Assembly: GCA_051747265.1 (NCBI GenBank)
Contig: JBNJFY010000001.1
Span: 744,001-808,000, forward strand
Reading direction: 5' to 3'
Length of the DNA: 64,000 bases
Origin: JBNJFY01 sp051747265
GTDB lineage: Bacteria > Bacteroidota > Rhodothermia > Balneolales > Balneolaceae
Both the position numbers and the translations under genes were made by a program. Shown one piece after another: positions 54,075 to 61,001 of this stretch. The first letter of the stretch is position 1. The number at the start of each line of letters is the position of its first letter. The notes under the pieces are model-generated. The model was not told where the DNA came from, did no database searches, and saw only the letters and a program-made list of their open reading frames with translations.

Positions 54075-54080
54075 TTAAAG

Positions 54081-54119
54081 CAAATTGTTCATCCGTCGGG
54101 CTGACGGATGAACAATTTG
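54081..54119. terminator. 17-base-arm hairpin between arsC and the M28 peptidase gene
   Basis: Perfect 17-base arms (54081-54097 and 54103-54119) enclose GGGCT. They lie between convergent genes, 7 bases past the arsC stop. There is no strong T run (TCCTTT follows), but the perfect stem at this place is likely to end transcripts from both sides. The CCGTCGGGCTGACGG centre resembles the hairpin at 2498-2516. Confidence 0.65.
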
Positions 54120-54140
54120 TCCTTTAAATAATTTTTACCC

Positions 54141-55538
54141 TTACTCCCCAAACGAACCGGCTGGACCCGGAAAGACGATAGGACTTTCGTAGCCATCCTC
54201 CGAAACGCTGGATACCCCAAAGAAATAGTTATCGATAACGATATTTTCCAAGGTGTACTCCTGGGTATCACCTACAAAACGGGTATAGTTCCAGACCGGA
54301 CTGGTGGTTAATCTCCAATAAACTTTATAGCCTTTCAGCTGGGGATTTTGTTGAGCATCGAGTTTTTTCCAGGAAAGCGTAGTACTAGGTTCCACGGCCC
54401 CATCGATACTTACCTCCGCCGGAGGAACCGGCGCTTTGGATAGGGCAGCCATGGATACCGCGTTCAATGCGGTTAATTTCCGGGCATAATCGGGATTTAC
54501 GTGTTTGAGTTTATCCCCGTATTCAATGCCATTTTCATTGCGGATATCCTGATGCTGTTGGTCATAATTTTCGTGGGTTTCCATGATCCGAACCGCTGGA
54601 TATCCTACCGCGTTAAACGGTCGATGATGCCCACCCCGGCCAAATCGATCCAAGCGGTAGATCATCATCACATCCAGATTGGTGATATATTGATCGGCCA
54701 TGATATCGATGTATCGGGCTAGGTTTCGAGATGGCGAATCTACTTCTCCGCCGGTAAACCGCCGGATTCGAGCTTCCCGTTCGGTCTCCACTGCTCGTGT
54801 GCCTTCTGAAAACACACGAGCGGTGGTATTGTCGATCACGCCGTCGACACCTTGGATATTGCTAATCATGTCGTTATTGAGAACGCCTTTGATGCGCCAT
54901 CCTTTTTCCTGGGCATATTCTGCTAAAATTTTGCCTCCAAACAACCCCTGTTCTTCTCCGGATAGGGCCGCATACACAATGGTGCCATTAAATTCATATT
55001 GAGACAACACACGCGCGGATTCCAGGGCTCCAGCCACTCCTGAAGCATTATCATTGGCACCGGGCGATTCGCTGGTCGTGTCCATTACATCGGATACGCG
55101 GGAGTCAATATCACCGCTCATCATAACTACCCGATTGGGATCGGTGGTTCCCCGTTGGATGGCTATCACATTCACTACTTCCGTTGCCTCTGGTATGCGA
55201 GTTTCCCCTTCCACCACATCACTCACATATTTCACTTCCAGACATCCGCCACACTGTTCAGAGATACGCTCAAACTCCTCTTTTATCCACCGGCGTGCCG
55301 CTCCAATACCCCGCGAATCCGAGGTGGTATCCGACAGGGTATGGCGGGTTCCAAATTCTACCAGAGTTCGGATATCCGATTCAATACGATCTGCCTGTAC
55401 TCCATCAGCAATTTCCTGAAGCATAGGCTGATATTGAGGTTGGGCAGTGGGATACTGTGCCATACCAGGCGAGATACCCAGCAGTAGCAAAAGCCCCCCC
55501 AAAAAGGCTGATCTCAATACAAAATGTTGGTTATTCAT
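54141..55538 (-). CDS. secreted M28 family metallopeptidase with C-terminal FN3-like domain
   Basis: A 465-aa protein from the ATG at 55538; a TTG start at 55562 would add eight residues. The signal peptide (FLGGLLLLLGISPGMAQ) exports it. M28 features are GANDNASG (Asp ligand), SGEEQGLFG (catalytic Glu and ligand Glu), LNNDMISN and a late His in METHENY. The first zinc ligand, normally His in an H-x-D motif, is Asp143 in SGDIDSRVSD. I recall GDIDSR occurring in some related secreted members, so this may be a subfamily trait. The last ~85 residues form a fibronectin-III-like domain (TTLSWKKLD, GYKVYWRLT, YTLENIVIDN). It ends without a T9SS sorting signal. Confidence 0.88.
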   Translation of the reverse strand: MNNQHFVLRSAFLGGLLLLLGISPGMAQYPTAQPQYQPMLQEIADGVQADRIESDIRTLVEFGTRHTLSDTTSDSRGIGAARRWIKEEFERISEQCGGCLEVKYVSDVVEGETRIPEATEVVNVIAIQRGTTDPNRVVMMSGDIDSRVSDVMDTTSESPGANDNASGVAGALESARVLSQYEFNGTIVYAALSGEEQGLFGGKILAEYAQEKGWRIKGVLNNDMISNIQGVDGVIDNTTARVFSEGTRAVETEREARIRRFTGGEVDSPSRNLARYIDIMADQYITNLDVMMIYRLDRFGRGGHHRPFNAVGYPAVRIMETHENYDQQHQDIRNENGIEYGDKLKHVNPDYARKLTALNAVSMAALSKAPVPPAEVSIDGAVEPSTTLSWKKLDAQQNPQLKGYKVYWRLTTSPVWNYTRFVGDTQEYTLENIVIDNYFFGVSSVSEDGYESPIVFPGPAGSFGE

Positions 55539-55675
55539 AGCAAGCAGTTGAGTTAATAGCAATTAATACGTCACATCTTAATAACTAGTTGGTTATCCAT
55601 TTGTTAAAAACTGTTTGATGATGTCAGAACATAACAACCAATTGGCCGCTACTGTGGAGCACATTTTTAGACGCG

Positions 55676-55737
55676 ACTAAACCAAAGATGACTCTTGTAT
55701 AATCTTAATGTTAATTCTAAATTTAGGTTTAGTTAAA
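55676..55737 (+). promoter_or_regulatory. putative promoter/operator of the TonB-dependent receptor gene
   Basis: TATAAT at 55698-55703 is flanked by ACTAAACC (55676-55683) and GGTTTAGT (55726-55733), an inverted pair. TTTAGGTTTAGTTAAA (55722-55737) resembles an imperfect DtxR/MntR-type metal box, 16 bases before the receptor ATG. A metal-dependent repressor is a guess. Confidence 0.3.
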
Positions 55738-55753
55738 TATAAAATTATATCCA

Positions 55754-57949
55754 ATGCGGTTTCGTCTATTCCTGGTACTACTATTCCTGATATTTACAAC
55801 TCCACAGGCCAGCTTGGCTCAAATCCTAACCGGCCATGTTGTGGATATCGATGGGCCCCTATCCCAAGTAACCGTCGGAATTCCCGAGTTAGGTCGTGGC
55901 ACCTATACGGATAGCACGGGATTTTTCAGACTCTCTTCATTACCCGCCGGATCCTATACACTTCGCGTAACTTCGGTGGGTTATCAAAGCCACGAGCAGA
56001 CAATTAGGATTCCTCGCCCTGATAGCGCCTCCCCACTTCGCATTCAACTGGAAATCAAACAATCGCAATTGGATGAGCTGGTGATCACTGGAACCATGCG
56101 GGCTACCAACATCAAAGATTCGCCGGTTAAAGTTGAAGTGGTCTCTAATGAATTTCTGGACCAGAATCCTGCCGGATCCATTATGGAATCGGTGGATTAC
56201 ATTAATGGATTGAGTAATCAGGTTTCTTGCGGGGTTTGCGGAACCAATTCTATACGAATTAATGGAATGGATGGTCCCTACACCGCCGTGTTGCTAGACG
56301 GCATGCCCTTGATGGGCGCGCTGGCATCAGTATATGGACTAAACGGCATCCACCCCTCACTCATTCGCAGTATGGAAATTATCAAAGGGCCCAATTCTAC
56401 CTTGTACGGATCTCAAGCCATGGCCGGGGTTATTAATATTCGAACGTATGATGCCTCCGAGATTCCTGCCTTTGCGATAGAATTCAACGGAAACACCCAT
56501 CAAGCCCTGGATGGCAGCTTTTCTACCGCTCATAGAGTTGGGGAGGCCTCTACTTTACTGGCTGCCCATGGTCACTACATGAATAATTTTGTGGATGAAA
56601 ATGAGGATGGATTCGCGGATGTGGTGAACACCCGCAGAATATCCCTGCTAAATAAATGGGAAATTCCCTGGGGCACGGAATCCCACTGGACCAGCGCGGC
56701 CAAACTGTATCTGGAGGATCGTCTGGGAGGTGTCCAACCGTTCGATCATGATCTTCGGGGTAGTGATTCGGTATATGGAGAGTCGATTTATACCAAGCGA
56801 CTGGAATGGACCCATAAACTGACCCTTCCCAACGGTATTGCGTTGCATCTATCCAGCAGCTGGCACCAACAAGACAGTTTCTACGGAGATTACCAGTATA
56901 TCGCCCAACAGTGGATCTCTTTCGGGCAACTTCTGTGGAGAAAGCGATTTAATATCAATCACCATCTGACCCTGGGCATGCCTCTCACCTACGACCAATT
57001 GGATCAATCCTTCAATGCTTCCGCGAAACCCGGAGAGCAATTTTCGCCATCCTATAAGCGAGTAACTCCGGCCCTCTTCGCGCAATGGGAATACCGACTA
57101 TCCGAATCCCTGCAAAGTATACTGGGTATGCGTATGGAACGCCATCAAGAACATGGTTGGATCGCCTCACCTCGCTTTAGCCTGATGGGACAACCCAGCT
57201 CACATACACGTATTCGGCTAAATGCAGGCACCGGATTTCGCCGGGTCAATGTTTTTACCGAAGAGCACGATGTGCTCACCGGTTCTCGAGACATCCGTTT
57301 TGCCGAATCGCTGAATCCGGAACGCTCGTACAACGCCACCCTAAATTGGAACCAGATTATTGATATCGGCCCAACCATTTTAAATACCGACCTGGATCTG
57401 TTTTACACCCATTTCACCAATCAGATCATCCCCGATTATTCAACTTCCCACGCTATTGTCTATCGTAACCTGGAGAGGTTCAGCGTGAGCCGTGGAATTT
57501 CCTTGAGCCTGGGACATAGCTTTCCTTCCCCGCTGGAGTACAAATTGGGTATTACCTACCAACAGGTATATGAACAGCAGGACGGCCGAAAGACGGATGT
57601 TCTGTATAGCCCCAACTGGTCGGGAGTTGCCTCGTTGAGCTATACCATTAAACCGTGGGATTTATCAATCGACTATCGAAGTCGGTTTACGGGTCAGATG
57701 CCTCTGCCCAAGTATGAAGGTTATGAGGCCGCTTCGCAGCCGTATATGGTTCACAATCTCACCTTAACCCATCCCTTATCTGAGCAAATAGCCTGGTATC
57801 TGGGTGTACAGAACATATTCAACTACACCCAGCGCAACCCCATTATAGAAGCGAGCCGGCCGTTTAGCGAAGATTTCGCCACCGACCGCGTCTACGGTCC
57901 CATTCAAGGACGACGATTCCAACTCGGTGTGCGCATTCAAGTTCAATAA
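55754..57949 (+). CDS. TonB-dependent outer-membrane receptor with carboxypeptidase-like N-domain
   Basis: A 731-aa protein. Signal peptide (1-23, ending SLA before QILTG); carboxypeptidase-regulatory-like domain (about 24-105, GHVVDIDGPLSQVTVGIPE); plug domain (about 108-235) with VSCGVCGTNSIRINGMDGP and the EIIKGPNSTLYGSQAMAGVINI box; then a 22-strand-type barrel ending FQLGVRIQVQ. Cys159 and Cys162 (CGVC) are in the plug near the substrate side and could bind a metal or form a disulphide. The substrate is not known; a metal or metal complex is plausible from the CXXC and the putative upstream box. It is a single gene with no TonB or SusD partner nearby. Confidence 0.93.
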   Translation: MRFRLFLVLLFLIFTTPQASLAQILTGHVVDIDGPLSQVTVGIPELGRGTYTDSTGFFRLSSLPAGSYTLRVTSVGYQSHEQTIRIPRPDSASPLRIQLEIKQSQLDELVITGTMRATNIKDSPVKVEVVSNEFLDQNPAGSIMESVDYINGLSNQVSCGVCGTNSIRINGMDGPYTAVLLDGMPLMGALASVYGLNGIHPSLIRSMEIIKGPNSTLYGSQAMAGVINIRTYDASEIPAFAIEFNGNTHQALDGSFSTAHRVGEASTLLAAHGHYMNNFVDENEDGFADVVNTRRISLLNKWEIPWGTESHWTSAAKLYLEDRLGGVQPFDHDLRGSDSVYGESIYTKRLEWTHKLTLPNGIALHLSSSWHQQDSFYGDYQYIAQQWISFGQLLWRKRFNINHHLTLGMPLTYDQLDQSFNASAKPGEQFSPSYKRVTPALFAQWEYRLSESLQSILGMRMERHQEHGWIASPRFSLMGQPSSHTRIRLNAGTGFRRVNVFTEEHDVLTGSRDIRFAESLNPERSYNATLNWNQIIDIGPTILNTDLDLFYTHFTNQIIPDYSTSHAIVYRNLERFSVSRGISLSLGHSFPSPLEYKLGITYQQVYEQQDGRKTDVLYSPNWSGVASLSYTIKPWDLSIDYRSRFTGQMPLPKYEGYEAASQPYMVHNLTLTHPLSEQIAWYLGVQNIFNYTQRNPIIEASRPFSEDFATDRVYGPIQGRRFQLGVRIQVQ

Positions 57950-57976
57950 CCCTTTCAATCCAACATACCGGTTTAC

Positions 57977-57994
57977 GTAGGTAAATTCCTACAA
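57977..57994. promoter_or_regulatory. dyad GTAGG-N6-CCTAC, candidate operator, second copy
   Basis: GTAGGTAAATTCCTACAA has the same GTAGG-N6-CCTACAA layout as 12271-12288. It lies about 200 bases before the PAS/GAF kinase start and just after the stop of the TonB receptor gene. It probably belongs to the promoter of the sensor cluster. Confidence 0.5.
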
Positions 57995-58189
57995 AATTTT
58001 CATCGATTTCTTACAAGGAGTATGATAGCCATGCCTTGTCCTATCCGATTAATTCTATTATTGTGATTATTTAAAAGAGGATAAAGCGCTCTTGTATACT
58101 GCATTTGTGGTCGATGCAGCTATGCGCAGCTCAATTTCAGACTATTTATGCTCAATAAAGCATAATGGTGTGATTTTTCATCTTATGCT

Positions 58190-60538
58190 ATGGAATTTGA
58201 AGAGGCTCTATTTCGGGGTAACCCCAATCCCATGTGGATTTACGACACCCAAACGCTTGAACTTTTGGATGTCAACACAGCGGCATTAGACTTTTATGGT
58301 TACTCCCGCTCCAAAATGCTGGACTTGACCCTCAAAGAGCTGCGTCCGCCCGAAGAAGTCCCGGATTTATTGGAGGAGATACACAAGAATGTTGACCAAC
58401 TCAACAAAGCGGGCATCTGGATCCATCAAAAAAAGGATGGCACCAAATGCTATGTGGATATTATCTCCCACCCGATTACCTATCAGAAGCGAGCGGCCAA
58501 GCTGGTAACCGGCCACGATGTCACCGAACTGGTGGTAGCCCGCAATCAGACTCTTAAACAACGTCTGTTCAACCAAACCATCACTGATGCCTTACCGGGT
58601 ATTTACTACCTGGTGAGTCAAGAAGGCCGATATCTGGATTGGAATCATCAGTTAGAAGACGTAACCGGTTATACGGCTCTGGAGTTAAAAAAGCTCACCC
58701 CTTTGGATCCCCTCGTTCCCGAGCATCACAAACGTGCCCAGCAGTTCATGCAGAAGGTTTTTGAGCAGAAATCCGCGGAAATGGAAGCCACCATCTTTAC
58801 CAAACAGGGTCAACGAATCCCCTATCTTTTCGCGGCACGCTATCTAGAGTTCCAGGGAGAACCTTGCCTGGCTGGAATGGGAATCGACATTTCGTTCAAA
58901 AAAGAGTTGGAAACCAAAGCGGAGCAACAACATAAGTTGTTCGACAGCATCATTAATCAGACCGATGCCGTAGTTTACATTAAAGGTCCGGACAGCCAGC
59001 TACGCTTTGTGAACGATCGCTACACTGAAATTTTAGGTGTCCCCAAGAGTGAACTTCTGGGGTTAACCGACCAAGAGCTTTTACCTGACCATGAAGCGAA
59101 ACAAATTGCCGCTCATGATCAACAAGTACGGACCACGGGAGAAAACCTACGCATTCATGAAAGCGTTACCTTAAAAGGGGAAACCCGTGAGTACATGACC
59201 TTGAAAGTTCCCCTCACCGATGTTCCCGGTTATGAAGATTGTATCGCGGGTATTTCTACGGATATCACAGAAATGCGACTGGCTGAAAACCAAGCCAGGA
59301 TGCGTGCTCGGCAACAGCAACTCATCGCGGAGTTGGGCATTTACGCCATGCAGGAACTAGACCTGCAATCAGTACTAAACCGGACTACCCGTGAAGTAAC
59401 ACAGCTGCTGGATGTTGAATACTGCAAAGTACTGGAGCTTCAACCGGACAAAGATCGGCTTTTACTCAAGGCGGGCGTGGGTTGGAAGAAGGGTTATGTG
59501 GGTCATGCCATTGTACAAGCTCAGGAGCGATCACAAGCAGGCTATACCCTGCGATCCGCACAGCCGGTAATTGTTGAGAATCTGGATGAAGAAGAACGAT
59601 TTCAGGGTCCGCAGTTACTTACCGAGCATAATGTGGTTAGTGGCATGAGCACCATCATCCACGGATATGAGGGCCCGTATGGAATTTTGGGGGCTCATTG
59701 CACACAACAACGCACTTTTTCTGATGATGATATCCACTTTCTGCAATCCATTGCCAACTTAATAGCGGCCACGGTTGAACGCATTAAAGCTCATCAAAAG
59801 TATGAGACGTTAAATGCCGAACTGGAACAGCGAGTACAACATCGTACCGAGCAATTGGAAGCCGCGAATCAAGAGTTGGAATCATTTAGCTATAGTGTTT
59901 CGCATGACCTCCGCGCTCCTCTTCGGGCCATACACGGCTATGCCAATCTATTAATGGATGATCACAAAGATAGTCTTCCAGCCGAACCCCGGGAATTTCT
60001 GAATATTATCCTGGATGAATCCGAACGGATGGGAGAACTCATCGATGATCTACTGGCCTTTTCACGAATGAACCGCAGCCAAAAAGAGATCCAACTGATT
60101 GATATGCATAAAGTAATCGATCACGCGTTAGAAGAGGTAGGAAGAACCTATGATATCGAATCCGCGCATCTTTCTATTCAGGATCTCCCCTCGGTTCAAG
60201 CGGATTTCAAACTTCTTAAGCAGGTGTGGATCAATCTACTCAGTAACGCGTTCAAATATCGCAAAGAACAGGAACCGCCCAACATCACTATTAGCGGCAC
60301 TGAGAACGAGCAAAACGTAGTCTATCAAATCCAGGATCAAGGGGTTGGCTTTGATCCCAAATACAAGGAGAAGCTATTTGGTGTGTTCGAGCGCCTACAC
60401 AGTTCCACCCAATTTGAAGGAACCGGAATCGGCCTGGCCTTGGTTCAACGCGTAATTCATCGTCATAATGGTCAAATTTGGGCGGATAGTGAAGTAGGAA
60501 AAGGATCTACGTTCACGTTTAGTCTCCCTAAGCACTAG
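58190..60538 (+). CDS. multi-PAS/GAF sensor histidine kinase
   Basis: A 782-aa cytoplasmic protein with no membrane segment or signal peptide. Three PAS domains: about 8-125 (NPNPMWIYDTQTLELLDVN), 130-245 (TDALPGIYYLVSQEGRYLDW) and 250-370 (QTDAVVYIKGPDSQLRFVN). A GAF domain follows (about 385-540, CKVLELQPDKDRLLLKAGVGW), then a coiled linker and HisKA with His572 in SYSVSHDLRAPLRAIHGYA. The HATPase carries NLLSNAFKY, DQGVGFD and GTGIGLALV. This bacteriophytochrome-like HisKA/HATPase type is commonly paired with Rcp1-like receivers, and one follows 4 bases later. It probably senses a diffusible or redox signal; which one is unknown. Confidence 0.92.
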   Translation: MEFEEALFRGNPNPMWIYDTQTLELLDVNTAALDFYGYSRSKMLDLTLKELRPPEEVPDLLEEIHKNVDQLNKAGIWIHQKKDGTKCYVDIISHPITYQKRAAKLVTGHDVTELVVARNQTLKQRLFNQTITDALPGIYYLVSQEGRYLDWNHQLEDVTGYTALELKKLTPLDPLVPEHHKRAQQFMQKVFEQKSAEMEATIFTKQGQRIPYLFAARYLEFQGEPCLAGMGIDISFKKELETKAEQQHKLFDSIINQTDAVVYIKGPDSQLRFVNDRYTEILGVPKSELLGLTDQELLPDHEAKQIAAHDQQVRTTGENLRIHESVTLKGETREYMTLKVPLTDVPGYEDCIAGISTDITEMRLAENQARMRARQQQLIAELGIYAMQELDLQSVLNRTTREVTQLLDVEYCKVLELQPDKDRLLLKAGVGWKKGYVGHAIVQAQERSQAGYTLRSAQPVIVENLDEEERFQGPQLLTEHNVVSGMSTIIHGYEGPYGILGAHCTQQRTFSDDDIHFLQSIANLIAATVERIKAHQKYETLNAELEQRVQHRTEQLEAANQELESFSYSVSHDLRAPLRAIHGYANLLMDDHKDSLPAEPREFLNIILDESERMGELIDDLLAFSRMNRSQKEIQLIDMHKVIDHALEEVGRTYDIESAHLSIQDLPSVQADFKLLKQVWINLLSNAFKYRKEQEPPNITISGTENEQNVVYQIQDQGVGFDPKYKEKLFGVFERLHSSTQFEGTGIGLALVQRVIHRHNGQIWADSEVGKGSTFTFSLPKH

Positions 60539-60542
60539 TATT

Positions 60543-60995
60543 ATGGAAGAGCAAGAAATGGTAGAAATCTTACTTGTCGAAGACAATAAACGAGATGCCG
60601 ATTTAAGCATTCGTACGCTCAACAAGTATCAACTCTCTAATCGGATTAAGTGGGTGAAGGATGGGGAAGAGGCTCTGGACTATTTACTGGGACGTGACCA
60701 GTATCGTCATCGCGACACGAATTATCAGCCCAGGGTCATTTTTTTAGATCTTAAAATGCCCAAAATCGGGGGATTGGAAGTTTTAAAAGAAATACGAGAA
60801 CACCCCCAGCTTAAACAATTGCCCATCGTGGTGTTAACCTCTTCACAAGAAGAGAAAGACATCGTAGAATCATACAAGTACAATGTAAATAGCTACATCG
60901 TTAAACCCGTTGATTTTGCCAAGTTTGCTGATGCTATTAAAGATATTGGCTTTTACTGGTTGGTACTTAATAAGCAACCTAAATCGAAATCTTAA
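60543..60995 (+). CDS. single-domain response regulator, Rcp1-like
   Basis: A 150-aa stand-alone receiver. The acidic pair is in ILLVEDNKRDADL, the phospho-Asp in VIFLDLKMPKIGG, the conserved Thr in VVLTSSQEEKD and the Lys in YIVKPVDF. The RDADLSIRTL start and the GEEALDYLLGRD segment are typical of Rcp1-type partners of phytochrome-like kinases. There is no output domain, so it passes phosphate on or binds a partner. It lies 4 bases after the kinase stop and 6 bases before the next gene, so it belongs to one operon. Confidence 0.93.
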   Translation: MEEQEMVEILLVEDNKRDADLSIRTLNKYQLSNRIKWVKDGEEALDYLLGRDQYRHRDTNYQPRVIFLDLKMPKIGGLEVLKEIREHPQLKQLPIVVLTSSQEEKDIVESYKYNVNSYIVKPVDFAKFADAIKDIGFYWLVLNKQPKSKS

Positions 60996-61001
60996 GCTTT
61001 T

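Noticed and set aside
58022..58063. Possible short leader peptide (MPCPIRLILLL or three residues longer) after an AAGGAG sequence
   Set aside because: Too short to judge, spacing to the AAGGAG is poor for the first ATG, and no attenuator hairpin was found.
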